A stretch of 27,391 nt of DNA from Prevotella sp. UBA2711 (GTDB lineage Bacteria; Bacteroidota; Bacteroidia; Bacteroidales; Bacteroidaceae), in assembly GCA_002354095.1 (NCBI GenBank), contig DEKX01000015.1, forward strand, positions 1,845 through 29,235, read 5' to 3'. The translations under genes were made by a program, and so were the position numbers. This document shows, in pieces, positions 7,089 to 16,973 of the stretch. The notes under the pieces are model-generated. The model was not told the DNA's origin and searched no databases. It saw only the letters and a list, made by a program, of their open reading frames with translations. The stretch's first letter is position 1. Every line of letters starts with the position of its first letter.

Positions 7089-9137
7089 ATGAATATACTA
7101 CTGAACATTGAACCTCATGCACTGATAGCCGATTCCGGTTTGGGATTGGTACCTGTCATTGTTGCTATTGTCGCTGTATTCCTATTCGTGGTCATCCTGG
7201 CATGGAACCGACTTATTCTGCGTCGTATTCACCAGACGTCCGACGTTGCCAAGAATGCCTATGACATGATGCAGCAGGCGTTGAAAATCAATTCGAGCAA
7301 CGTCATCTATTACGACATCTCCAGAAAATACATTGACCTGCTCTATGGCCACATGCTGCCGGAAGAAGGTATTTCGGATGAAGTTTGGAAGCAACATGTT
7401 CATCCTGACGACCTGCCCTCTGTACTCCACGACATGCGTGAGATGATTGCCGGCAAGCAGAAATCAGCTGAAATGCACTATCGCTGGAATTATGAATATG
7501 CAAGCAGACAGCCGCGGTGGGGATACCTTCACAATGTGACAGTAGCCGAATATCTGCCTGGCATGCTGCGCCCCATCGGACTGGTAAGCACTTTGGTTGA
7601 CGAAACCAAGATACTGGAGAAGCAAGAGGAAGAAAAGGACTTGGCTGAGCGCTACAAACTGACTTTCGAGCAGTCCATTATCGGATTGTCGTTTTATACT
7701 GTTGACGGATGGCTGATTGATGCCAATAAGAAAATGCGTGAAATCTGTAATTTCGACAGTGAAGACTTTGATGGCTTCTTCTCGACAGTCAACCTGTTTG
7801 ACACATCTCCTTTCCATGAGAACATAGACAAGAACGACATACAGGAGTTTTGGGCTTGTTCACGCAGTGACATCCCTGAACGCAATGTGCATCTTTATTT
7901 AGAGATCCGTCTTCACCCCATCAAGGATGAAGAGGGAAAAATTCAGTATCTGGCCATTGCCACTCGCGATGTAACTGAGGAGCGCGAAATGTACCTACAG
8001 TCGAAACTGAACGATATCCAGATTCAGAAAGCCAACGAAGAGATTCAGCGCTATGAGATGGAGTTGCAGTATATGATGGAATCCTGTGACATGAGAGCTT
8101 GGCGCACCAACTACAAAGAGCGCAAGGTTCAGTTCCTGAAAGGTCTGAGCACTGTCGAGAAGGAGATGTCTTTCGACGAATACGAAAGCTACTTCATTAA
8201 TGATTACGAGGAAGTGAAAGACCACTTTAAGACACCCGAAAAATACTTTACCAAACCGCTGTCTATCCTCCGCAAGATGCGTCCTATCTTCCATGAGACT
8301 AACGAGGTGATTTGGAACCAGATCAACATTGTGCCCATATATGATGAACACGGTGAACTGATTGGAGGTTTCGGAATTATCCGTAACTTGAGCAAGTTTA
8401 TCGAAGCACAGGAGCAGTTGAAGCGTGAAACCCAGCGTGCCAATGAGTCTGGTCGTCTGAAGAGTGTGTTCCTGGCTAATATGACACACGAAATCCGCAC
8501 CCCACTGAATGCCATCGTTGGTTTCTCTGATTTGTTGCAGATGATGACAACCACAGAAGAGAAGCGTGAACTGATTCACGTGATTCACAACAACTGCGAC
8601 ATGTTGCTCCGCCTGATCAATGATATTATGGCCATCTCCTCTATGGATTCCAACGGTCTGATTATGAAGCCCGTTGACACAGACTTCTCGAAAGCATTCG
8701 ACGAAATGTGTCAGACATTGGCACAGCGTGTAGAGAATCCGAATGTGGAATTTATCAAGGAGAATCCTTATACTACACTGCTCACTCACCTTGACGTGGG
8801 ACGCATGACACAGGTAATTACCAATTTCGTTACCAATGCCGTCAAGTACACGCAGCAGGGACATATCCGTGTGGGATATCGCATAGAGAGAGAAGGACTA
8901 TACATGTATTGTGAAGACACTGGAACGGGTATTCCCAAAGATCAGTGTGCAAAGGTTTTTGAGCGCTTTGTCAAACTGAATGATTACGTACAGGGTACAG
9001 GTCTCGGTCTATCCATCTGTAAGGCGATAGCTGAGCACTGTGGCGGAAAGATTGGCGTGGACAGCGAAGTCGGAAAAGGTTCCACTTTCTGGATTTGGAT
9101 TCCCTGTCAGATAGATAAGCAGGAAGAACGCAACTAA
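7089..9137 (+). CDS. PAS sensor histidine kinase B (682 aa), intact catalytic core
   Basis: There is a short periplasmic N-terminus, one membrane helix (about 18-42, rich in Val/Ile/Phe) and no large periplasmic domain. Three PAS segments follow, at about 60-180, 186-305 and 325-445; the second ends in the typical IATRDVTEERE linker. The H-box NMTHEIRTPLNAI gives phospho-acceptor H467. The ATPase domain has a full N-box (TNFVTNAVKYT, N583), EDTGTGI (D610) and GTGLGLSI. No receiver domain is attached, so it must phosphorylate a separate protein. The start at 7089 follows the upstream stop by 20 bp. The C-terminal half matches the fourth kinase strongly (ERFVKLN, then VQGTGLGLSICK, CGGKIGVDSE), defining subfamily B. 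Confidence 0.93.
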   Translation: MNILLNIEPHALIADSGLGLVPVIVAIVAVFLFVVILAWNRLILRRIHQTSDVAKNAYDMMQQALKINSSNVIYYDISRKYIDLLYGHMLPEEGISDEVWKQHVHPDDLPSVLHDMREMIAGKQKSAEMHYRWNYEYASRQPRWGYLHNVTVAEYLPGMLRPIGLVSTLVDETKILEKQEEEKDLAERYKLTFEQSIIGLSFYTVDGWLIDANKKMREICNFDSEDFDGFFSTVNLFDTSPFHENIDKNDIQEFWACSRSDIPERNVHLYLEIRLHPIKDEEGKIQYLAIATRDVTEEREMYLQSKLNDIQIQKANEEIQRYEMELQYMMESCDMRAWRTNYKERKVQFLKGLSTVEKEMSFDEYESYFINDYEEVKDHFKTPEKYFTKPLSILRKMRPIFHETNEVIWNQINIVPIYDEHGELIGGFGIIRNLSKFIEAQEQLKRETQRANESGRLKSVFLANMTHEIRTPLNAIVGFSDLLQMMTTTEEKRELIHVIHNNCDMLLRLINDIMAISSMDSNGLIMKPVDTDFSKAFDEMCQTLAQRVENPNVEFIKENPYTTLLTHLDVGRMTQVITNFVTNAVKYTQQGHIRVGYRIEREGLYMYCEDTGTGIPKDQCAKVFERFVKLNDYVQGTGLGLSICKAIAEHCGGKIGVDSEVGKGSTFWIWIPCQIDKQEERN

Positions 9138-9142
9138 CAACT

Positions 9143-11968
9143 ATGGTGGAAAAGAGATTACGATATTTGATTGGTTTTGTTGTATGTTGGATTGGATTGT
9201 CAGCCTATGCAGCATCTCAAAAGGAGAATATCCGTAACTATACCCCAGAACACCCTCTGGTCTATGAGGATGTCTTTGACTTATGGCCCTACTCTTTCCT
9301 CAATGAGAATGGTGAACCTGATGGCTACAATGTGGAATTAATCCGTCTGATGTTAAAAGAATTGGATATTCCCTATGTCATTAAGATGAAACCCAAACAG
9401 GAGTGTTTCCAGGACCTGAAAGCAGGTAAGTCAGACCTGATGTTCGGGCTTGCTGCCGGATTCAACGATGGTTTCGGAAGGTATAGCAGCAATACGATTA
9501 CTCTTTTTACCCAAAGTGTAGCCACTCCCATTAACAATCCCATCCAAATCAGGACTTTCCGAGATTTGGAAAAGCATGAAGTCACCGTATGGGATGGTAG
9601 TATCTGCCATCATTTGATGAACGACTATGGTTGGGGCAATAATGCGAAGCCTACCAAGTTTATGGGCGATGCCATCCGTAAAATGAGTCAGACGGGGGAA
9701 GGACAGATTGTGTGGAATACCCTGTCGCTCAATTGGCTGATTAAGAAATACCAAATTGACAATATACAGATTACTCCTGTTGACATGCCACATGGCGAAT
9801 ACAAATTCATGTCAAACAACCCTGAATTACTGGCTCGTCTCGATAGCGTCTTTATAGAACTGAATTCCGCCAACAAGCTTACGGAGATACAAAACAAATG
9901 GTTCTATCCGGAACGCAGTGAGAAACGGATAGCACCCTGGGTATGGTACGTCACGGCTTTTGCCAGTGTCATCATCCTGCTCTTCCTCGTCTATGCCATC
10001 AACTATCGCACCAGAGAACAGCATCTGACCAAGTTGAACAACAAGAACAACCAACGACTGGCACTGATTCTGGAGACAAGTAAGGTGCGCATGTGGACCT
10101 ACGATACCACGACGAGACTGTTTACCTGGCGAAATGAGAAGGGACAACCAGCTTTCACCTATACGATAGAAGAGTTTGCACAGCGTTATCATGCCGGTGA
10201 TTTTGAACTGCTCCGTAAGGCAATCATGAAACTGAAAGACAGCAAACGTGACATTGTTGAAGATGAAGAAGAAGAGATTAATCTCATCTTAAGGGCAGAA
10301 GACAAGGAAGGTGGAGATATTCAGGAACATGAGTTCATGATGTCGCTTTCCGTACTGCAACGCGACAAAGAAGGCAAACCGCTATGTATATTAGGCATTA
10401 AGAAAGACATCACCCTTGAGCGCCAACAACAACGGAAGGACAAGGAACGTACGATGCGCTACTGGGCTATTTTCAACACGCCATTGGTGGGTATCATGTA
10501 CTTCAACCGCGATGGTATTCTTACCAATATCAACCAAAAGGCCTGCGACACCTACGCCTGTCAGCGTGACGAGATTATTGCTGAACAAGTTTCATTCCAA
10601 ACCATTTTCAATCTTTCCACCGATATCACGGAGGTAGATGGCTACCACTTCACGCAGATCATAAATCTCGATAAAATTCCTGAGCCGGAACGATACATCA
10701 AGTCAATTCATCGCAAAGGAAAACTCCTACATGAAGTACACTTTCTCAACGTTTACGATGACGACCAACAATTGATAGGTATGTTTGCCGTCGGTAGAGA
10801 CCTGACGGAGCGTCTGAATGGTATTAAGCAACAACAGATGCAAGAACAGCGCACACAGAGTGTAGCCAACGAACTGGCTGAACAAATCAACAACATCAAT
10901 TATGTGCTCCAGTCGGGTGGCGTCCACATGGTGAACTACTCTCCCAAGTCGCACACCTTAATCATATATAGGAGTATCAATGAGATACAATATGAGATTA
11001 CCCAAACACGCTGTATGACATTGGTACACGACAAGGCCAGACGAAAAGCCATGCACCTGCTGAACAATATGGACAACTTGGTCAGCAAGCCCATTGAAGC
11101 TGATATTCAAACCAGTATTCATGTTCATGACAATAAGCTGATGCATTTGCGCTTTAACATGATTCCCACCTATGGGAAGGATGGAAAGGTCGAGAGCTAT
11201 TTCGGTCTGTGTCGTGATGTAACAGAACAGACGTATAACGAACAGCAGTTGGAACAAAAAACCATTAAGGCACAGGAGGTGGAGAATACCAAGAACAGCT
11301 TCCTGAAAAATATGAGCCATGAGATTCGCACACCATTATATGCTGTATTTGGATTTGCAGAACTCCTTGATAGTGAGCACCGGAAAGAAGATGAACAGAT
11401 TTTCATCAACGAAATTCTGACCAATTCCGAACAACTGCTCCGACTCATCAATGACATCCTCTTTCTCTCCCGTCTGGATGCCCACATGATTAAGTTCGAA
11501 AAGAAATCATGCGATTTCGCGACTATTTTTGAAGGTTGCTGTCAACAGGGATGGGAACGCTATCAGAAAGCAGATGTGAACTATATCATCGAAAATCCCT
11601 ATCAGCAACTGGTGGTAGATATTGATGCCACTAATCTGGGACATATCATAGAACAGGTTACAGCCAATGCTGCTCAATACACTCAAAGCGGTACGGTTCG
11701 TACCCGCTATGACTACATCGGACGACGACTGATGATTTCTGTGGAAGACACAGGGCAAGGCATCAGTCAGGACATTCTGAATCGTATCTACGAACGTTTT
11801 GCCGCTGGGCCTAATAAAGGTAGCGGTCTTGGACTGCCCATCTGTAAGGAGCTGACAGAACAGATGGGAGGAACATTGGATATCAGTTCTGAAGAAGGAC
11901 TGGGTACTACTGTCTGGATTACTATTCCCTGTCAGGCTACAATTGTCAAACGCAAGAAGTTTATCTAA
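9143..11968 (+). CDS. Sensor histidine kinase A' with periplasmic SBP_bac_3-type domain (941 aa)
   Basis: Residues 1-23 are a signal peptide (VCWIGLSAYA). Residues about 32-265 resemble a family 3 solute-binding protein: PYSFLNENGEPDGYNVELI, then LKAGKSDLMFGLA, then a C-terminal NKLTEIQNKWF helix. This is the BvgS/EvgS-like arrangement of a ligand-binding domain on a kinase. A membrane helix (about 272-293), three PAS segments (about 305-705), a DHp domain with H726 (NMSHEIRTPL) and an HATPase domain follow. The catalytic core looks usable: ANAAQYT keeps the Asn, with EDTGQGI and GSGLGLPI. The N-box is somewhat divergent, with Gln where the first Asn and the Lys are usual. It lacks a receiver domain. 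The cytoplasmic part parallels the first kinase. The ligand is not readable. The gap to the previous gene is 5 bp. Confidence 0.92.
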   Translation: MVEKRLRYLIGFVVCWIGLSAYAASQKENIRNYTPEHPLVYEDVFDLWPYSFLNENGEPDGYNVELIRLMLKELDIPYVIKMKPKQECFQDLKAGKSDLMFGLAAGFNDGFGRYSSNTITLFTQSVATPINNPIQIRTFRDLEKHEVTVWDGSICHHLMNDYGWGNNAKPTKFMGDAIRKMSQTGEGQIVWNTLSLNWLIKKYQIDNIQITPVDMPHGEYKFMSNNPELLARLDSVFIELNSANKLTEIQNKWFYPERSEKRIAPWVWYVTAFASVIILLFLVYAINYRTREQHLTKLNNKNNQRLALILETSKVRMWTYDTTTRLFTWRNEKGQPAFTYTIEEFAQRYHAGDFELLRKAIMKLKDSKRDIVEDEEEEINLILRAEDKEGGDIQEHEFMMSLSVLQRDKEGKPLCILGIKKDITLERQQQRKDKERTMRYWAIFNTPLVGIMYFNRDGILTNINQKACDTYACQRDEIIAEQVSFQTIFNLSTDITEVDGYHFTQIINLDKIPEPERYIKSIHRKGKLLHEVHFLNVYDDDQQLIGMFAVGRDLTERLNGIKQQQMQEQRTQSVANELAEQINNINYVLQSGGVHMVNYSPKSHTLIIYRSINEIQYEITQTRCMTLVHDKARRKAMHLLNNMDNLVSKPIEADIQTSIHVHDNKLMHLRFNMIPTYGKDGKVESYFGLCRDVTEQTYNEQQLEQKTIKAQEVENTKNSFLKNMSHEIRTPLYAVFGFAELLDSEHRKEDEQIFINEILTNSEQLLRLINDILFLSRLDAHMIKFEKKSCDFATIFEGCCQQGWERYQKADVNYIIENPYQQLVVDIDATNLGHIIEQVTANAAQYTQSGTVRTRYDYIGRRLMISVEDTGQGISQDILNRIYERFAAGPNKGSGLGLPICKELTEQMGGTLDISSEEGLGTTVWITIPCQATIVKRKKFI

Positions 11969-11971
11969 GAT

Positions 11972-14740
11972 ATGAACTATCAGACATACTTCCGACATAT
12001 CGTTATGACGATGCTGCTTATCAGCTGTCTTCCACTGCTGGCACAGAAGAAGAGCTATGATGAGCAACACCCTGTCATCATTGTTGGCGACTGGGATAAG
12101 CCTCCCTATGAATACCAAAACGATAATGGTGAACCTGCAGGCTCGAATATTGACCTCATGCGTGCTATTATGCATCAGCTGGGCTATCCCTGTAAATTTG
12201 TCCTGAAAGAATGGGGCAATGCACTGAAAGCCTTTGAGCGAGGCGAAGCCGACCTGATTTTTGCCAATGCCAACAGGTATCACAAGGTGCCGTATTACTA
12301 TACGCGGAATATCATCAATTATTATCGCATCCGTGCGCTGATGATTGGCGACTCTGTGCCTTCGCTTTCTATCCGACAAATGGTAAAAGACGGTGTTGTT
12401 CTCAAGCCATCCGACTACATCCTGACATATTTCCTTAACGACGATTCTGCCAATATCAATCGCATAGAATTCCAGTCGCCTAAAGTAGCACTGCTGGGTT
12501 TACGCGATAAAGACTACAAATATTTCGTATGGGGCGAAGAACTTTTGAAATGGAAAATGAGGGAGTTCAGTGTCGAGAATGAAGGTTTTATACTCAACGA
12601 GGTAAACATTCCCGTGACTCAGATACGCATTATCGGACGCGACCAAGACCTTATCAATGCGATTGACGATGTCTATTCGCGTCTGAAACAAAGTGGTGAG
12701 GTGGAGATCATCAATAACCGATGGTTCCGCCATGGCGATAAAAGCGGATTCGAGATACCTCTTTCTGTCTATATCATTTTAGGAATTCTGCTGCTGTTGG
12801 TTTTCTGCTATCTGCTCAACCGTCTGGCCCAACAGCACGTTAAGCGAGCCTCGCGCCATTCTACAGAATTAAACGAGATGATGTTGAAGGCATTGCACAT
12901 GGGACACTTCTATGTGATGCAATATGATATCGCCCACGACCAGGTTACGAATCATTATGGTACCTTCTTACCCAGTAAGGGTTTGACACTGAAGGAATTT
13001 GTCAGCCATATTCACCCCACAGAGCAAGAGGATTTCAAGAAGAAGATGGAGCTGATGATGAATGGCCGCGAACAGAAAATGGTACTTGATAAGCGTTGGA
13101 ATGCCGGAACACCAGAAGAGCCCAAGTGGTTGATGCTCAAGGGGCACTCTATGGTGGAATACGATGATAACGGACGCCCCCGCTACATTATAGACACCAT
13201 CAATGACATCACACAAGATGTGGAGCACGAGAAGGCTTCGCACGATTTGGTGCAACGCTATAAGCACCTTATCAATATCCCACTTGTCAGCATGTCTTTC
13301 TATGATTCCAAGGGAGAACTGATAACTCTCAACAACTCGATGAAGGAGCTCTGTGAGTTTGATAAACTTGGAAATGAAGAATTTTTCCGCCAGACCAACA
13401 TGTTCTCAATACCCATCTTCCGAGATGTCTATCCTAAAGGAAGTACGGGGGCCCGGGCAGCCTGTCACCTCATGGACAAGCCTGAAGGAGGCAAAGATAC
13501 TTATATAGAATTTGAAATCCGTCCACTGACGAATAAGGAGAACCAAGTAGTCAATTATATTGTATCTGCCGTTGATGTTACGGAGGAACATGAACGCGAC
13601 ATAAAAATGCATAAGACCAGTCGGGAGATTCTGACGAATGTAACACGCATGAACCAGCTGGAACAACAATTGAAATACATTCTGGAAAACACCAATATGC
13701 ACGTCTGGCAGTTGGATTTCCAAAAGAAGAGTATTTTATTCACGCAGCTGATTCATACACCTGAGCACATCATGACTTTCGACGAGTATATAGACTATAT
13801 AGCTGATGAAGAAAAAGACACTGCCAGGATACAGCTGGAGAATCCAGAAGTCTGGGCGCATACTTTCTCAGCTAATCGCCACTTCAATCGTCCGTTAGTC
13901 GGTGAGGGTAATACAGAACGCTGGTATAACATATCCGGTATCCCTATTCGCGATGAAGAAGGCAATATCAAGGGAGCCTTTGGCATCATCCGCGACATCA
14001 CCGCCCAGTTGGAGGCTATGCAGCATCTGGAGGAGGAAACGCTCCGTGCTGAAAGCAGCGGACAACAGAAGAGTATGTTCCTGGCCTCTATGACTCACGA
14101 GTTGCGCACACCGCTCAATTCCATTGTAGGCTTCTCTGATTTGTTGCGTTCTGTTGATAATCCAGACGATCGCAAGCAATTCATCCAGATTATCCGCACC
14201 CATTGTGACATCTTGATCCGTCTCATTAATGACATCCTGGAAGCTTCGGAAATGTCGGATGCCCAGATGCAGATTCTTCCACGTAAAATCGACTTTGCCA
14301 AAGAGTTCGATAACCTCTGTCAGTCTTTAGAACAACGTGTTGACAATCCGAAAGTAACATTTATCAAGGACAATCCATATACAACACTCCCCATTATTGC
14401 AGACATGGGGCGCATGCAACAAGTGCTCACCAACTTTGTCACCAACGCTGTGAAGAACACCACTGAAGGACATATCAAAGTGGGGTATCGCCTAAAAGAC
14501 GAACGGTATCTGTACGTTTATTGCGAAGATACGGGAAATGGTATTCCGAAAGAAAAACAAGATGCTATCTTCGAGCGTTTTGTCAAGCTCAATGAATTCG
14601 TGCAGGGCACGGGACTAGGCTTGTCTATCTGCAAGAATATTATCATGCGCTGTGGTGGTAAAATCGGTGTTGACAGCGAGGAGGGAAAGGGTGCTACATT
14701 CTGGTTCTCAATTCCCGTTCAATTGAATACTAACAACTAA
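11972..14740 (+). CDS. Sensor histidine kinase B' with periplasmic SBP_bac_3-type domain (922 aa)
   Basis: A signal peptide (about 1-25, ending PLLAQ) precedes an SBP_bac_3-type domain (about 32-258): WDKPPYEYQNDNGEPAGSN, then ALKAFERGEADLIFANANRY, then EVEIINNRWF. A membrane helix (about 266-288) leads to three PAS segments (about 300-420, 430-560, 575-690). The DHp domain has H709 in SMTHELRTPL, and the HATPase domain has TNFVTNAVKNT, EDTGNGI and GTGLGLSI, all intact. There is no receiver domain. Its cytoplasmic half is the close relative of the second kinase. The periplasmic domain differs clearly from that of the third kinase, so the two probably bind different ligands. It starts 3 bp after the previous stop and ends 14 bp before the alpha-galactosidase gene. 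Confidence 0.93.
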   Translation: MNYQTYFRHIVMTMLLISCLPLLAQKKSYDEQHPVIIVGDWDKPPYEYQNDNGEPAGSNIDLMRAIMHQLGYPCKFVLKEWGNALKAFERGEADLIFANANRYHKVPYYYTRNIINYYRIRALMIGDSVPSLSIRQMVKDGVVLKPSDYILTYFLNDDSANINRIEFQSPKVALLGLRDKDYKYFVWGEELLKWKMREFSVENEGFILNEVNIPVTQIRIIGRDQDLINAIDDVYSRLKQSGEVEIINNRWFRHGDKSGFEIPLSVYIILGILLLLVFCYLLNRLAQQHVKRASRHSTELNEMMLKALHMGHFYVMQYDIAHDQVTNHYGTFLPSKGLTLKEFVSHIHPTEQEDFKKKMELMMNGREQKMVLDKRWNAGTPEEPKWLMLKGHSMVEYDDNGRPRYIIDTINDITQDVEHEKASHDLVQRYKHLINIPLVSMSFYDSKGELITLNNSMKELCEFDKLGNEEFFRQTNMFSIPIFRDVYPKGSTGARAACHLMDKPEGGKDTYIEFEIRPLTNKENQVVNYIVSAVDVTEEHERDIKMHKTSREILTNVTRMNQLEQQLKYILENTNMHVWQLDFQKKSILFTQLIHTPEHIMTFDEYIDYIADEEKDTARIQLENPEVWAHTFSANRHFNRPLVGEGNTERWYNISGIPIRDEEGNIKGAFGIIRDITAQLEAMQHLEEETLRAESSGQQKSMFLASMTHELRTPLNSIVGFSDLLRSVDNPDDRKQFIQIIRTHCDILIRLINDILEASEMSDAQMQILPRKIDFAKEFDNLCQSLEQRVDNPKVTFIKDNPYTTLPIIADMGRMQQVLTNFVTNAVKNTTEGHIKVGYRLKDERYLYVYCEDTGNGIPKEKQDAIFERFVKLNEFVQGTGLGLSICKNIIMRCGGKIGVDSEEGKGATFWFSIPVQLNTNN

Positions 14741-14754
14741 AAAACGCCATACAA

Positions 14755-16956
14755 ATGAAAAAAACAATGATGACTGCACTGCTACTTTGTCTGTCTGTTT
14801 TGACAACATGGGCTGAGCAAGTAGTAATTGAGACAAAGGGAGTTTCCCTTGTTCTGGAGGTAGAAAACGGCAAACAGCCTCAGTATGTTTACTTTGGTGC
14901 CAAACTGAATAGCAGTGAACTGCAACATCTTCAGAAGCCAGAGATGTTCGGACGCATGGATGCCTATCCTGCCTATGGGCTGAATACACCTGCCGAAGCT
15001 GCGTTGGCCATGCGCCATAGTGATGGGAACCTGTCAACAGCCTTGGTGGTTGAGGGTGTGGAACGCCTGAAGAACGATGGTAATCAGATTACCAAGATTC
15101 ACATGAAGGATCCGGTTTATCCCATCAGCGTCACACTGAATTATGCAGCCTATCCCAACGAAGACATGATAGAGGCATGGACGGAGATTACCAATAACGA
15201 GAAACAGACGGTAACCCTCACTACTTTTGCATCCGCCATGTTGCCTATTCGCCGTGGCAATGTGTGGATGAGTCATTTCTATGGTTCGTGGGCCAATGAG
15301 ACACAGCTCGTCGAGGAGCCATTGACAGCCGGACAGAAGGTCATAGTCAACAAGGACGGCACGCGCAATTCACATACGGACCATGCCGAGGTGATGTTCT
15401 CGCTTGAGGGCAAAGGACAGGAGAACTGCGGTCAGGTAATTGGTGCAGCTCTGTGCTATTCTGGTAATTTCCGCTTGAAAGTCAATACTGATGATACCGA
15501 CTATCACTATTTCTTCGCAGGTATCAATGAGGATAATTCTGAATACCACCTGAAGAAAGGTGAGACTTTCGTTACTCCCCGACTGGCTCTCACCTTCTCA
15601 CAACAAGGACTGTCGGGTGCATCTCGCAATTTCCACAAATGGGGACGCAAGTATAAACTGATGCATGGTAATAAGGAGCGTAAGATTCTGCTCAATTCCT
15701 GGGAAGGTGTGTACTTTGACATCAACCAGCAAGGCATGGATCAAATGATGGCTGATATCGCCTCCATGGGTGGCGAACTCTTTGTCATGGACGACGGATG
15801 GTTTGGTGACAAGTATCCCCGTAAGACCGACAACTCTTCTCTGGGCGATTGGGTAGTGGATAAGAACAAGTTGCCTGAAGGTATAGAAGGTCTGCTTCGC
15901 GATGCCAAGAAACACGGTATCAAGTTTGGCATTTGGATTGAACCCGAAATGGCCAATACCACCAGCGAACTCTATGAGGCGCATCCCGACTGGATTGTGA
16001 AGGCTCCTAAGCGCGACGCTGTTCTGGGACGTGGCGGCACACAGGTCGTTCTTGACATGGGCAATCCCAAAGTCCAGGATTTCGTATTCGGTATTGTCGA
16101 TCAGCTACTCACCAAATATCCAGAAATCGACTATATCAAGTGGGATGCCAATATGGCCATTATGAATCATGGCTCACAATATCTGACCATGAACGACCAA
16201 AGCCATCTCTACATTGAGTATCACCGCGGACTGGAGAAGACGTGCAAGCGCATCCGTGCCAAATATCCTGATGTCACTATCCAGGCTTGTGCCTCAGGTG
16301 GTGGACGTGCCAACTGGGGTGTACTGCCCTATTTCGATGAGTTCTGGGTAAGCGATAACACTGATGCCCTTCAGCGCATTTATATGCAATGGGGCACCAG
16401 TTATTTCTTCCCTGCTATTGCCATGGCCAGCCATATCTCCGCTACTCCTAACCACACGGTCTTCCGTACCACCTCCCTTAAATTCCGCATAGACGTGGCT
16501 ATGAGTGGTCGCTTAGGCATGGAGATACAACCCAAGAACATGACGGACGATGAAAAGGAACTCTGTCGCAAGGCAATTGCTGAATACAAGCAGATTCGTC
16601 CCATTGTACAGTTTGGTAACCTCTACCGTCTCTTCTCACCTTACGAAAAGAAGGGACTGGCATCACTGATGTATGTCGCTGACCAACAAGACAAAGCCGT
16701 ATTCTTCTGGTGGAAGACAGAGTCGTTCCAGAACGAGCATCTGCCCCGTGTCCGCATGGCTGGTTTGGATGCCAACCGTATGTATAAGGTAAAGGAACTG
16801 AATCGCATCGACCTTAAACCTCTGTCTGTTGAAGGTAAGTCGTTCAGCGGTGCCTACCTGATGAACCACGGTCTCGACATGCCATTGCGCAATGAACCGG
16901 AATGGTCCAAGAAAACGGATTGGTCCAGCCGTGTGCTGCTGTTAGAGGCAGAATAA
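14755..16956 (+). CDS. Secreted GH36 alpha-galactosidase
   Basis: A 733-residue protein with a signal peptide (about 1-19, ending TTWA). A beta-sandwich N-terminal domain is followed by the GH36 (beta/alpha)8 barrel: VMDDGWFG, then FGIWIEPEM, then the nucleophile in YIKWDANMAI (D464) and the acid/base in WVSDNTDALQR (D534). RANWGVLPYFDEFW between them is typical of GH36. The enzyme should release alpha-linked galactose from melibiose, raffinose-family oligosaccharides or galactomannan side chains in the periplasm or at the surface. It is slightly longer than average because of the export signal. It lies 14 bp after the last kinase and 17 bp before a MATE gene, apparently under the kinase operon promoter, so galactosides are one possible signal in this system. 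Confidence 0.93.
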   Translation: MKKTMMTALLLCLSVLTTWAEQVVIETKGVSLVLEVENGKQPQYVYFGAKLNSSELQHLQKPEMFGRMDAYPAYGLNTPAEAALAMRHSDGNLSTALVVEGVERLKNDGNQITKIHMKDPVYPISVTLNYAAYPNEDMIEAWTEITNNEKQTVTLTTFASAMLPIRRGNVWMSHFYGSWANETQLVEEPLTAGQKVIVNKDGTRNSHTDHAEVMFSLEGKGQENCGQVIGAALCYSGNFRLKVNTDDTDYHYFFAGINEDNSEYHLKKGETFVTPRLALTFSQQGLSGASRNFHKWGRKYKLMHGNKERKILLNSWEGVYFDINQQGMDQMMADIASMGGELFVMDDGWFGDKYPRKTDNSSLGDWVVDKNKLPEGIEGLLRDAKKHGIKFGIWIEPEMANTTSELYEAHPDWIVKAPKRDAVLGRGGTQVVLDMGNPKVQDFVFGIVDQLLTKYPEIDYIKWDANMAIMNHGSQYLTMNDQSHLYIEYHRGLEKTCKRIRAKYPDVTIQACASGGGRANWGVLPYFDEFWVSDNTDALQRIYMQWGTSYFFPAIAMASHISATPNHTVFRTTSLKFRIDVAMSGRLGMEIQPKNMTDDEKELCRKAIAEYKQIRPIVQFGNLYRLFSPYEKKGLASLMYVADQQDKAVFFWWKTESFQNEHLPRVRMAGLDANRMYKVKELNRIDLKPLSVEGKSFSGAYLMNHGLDMPLRNEPEWSKKTDWSSRVLLLEAE

Positions 16957-16973
16957 TTCGAAATATCGAAAAA

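Noticed and set aside
7995..8864. Long minus-strand open frames opposite the kinase genes (also 6133-6804 and 11507-12379)
   Set aside because: They mirror conserved PAS, DHp, HATPase or SBP coding sequence and have antisense-like composition (many His, Leu, Val) without promoters.
16902..16973. Upstream extension of the MATE protein by 24 residues
   Set aside because: It would begin inside the alpha-galactosidase gene, and the added residues do not look like a MATE N-terminus; the ATG at 16974 fits the operon spacing.
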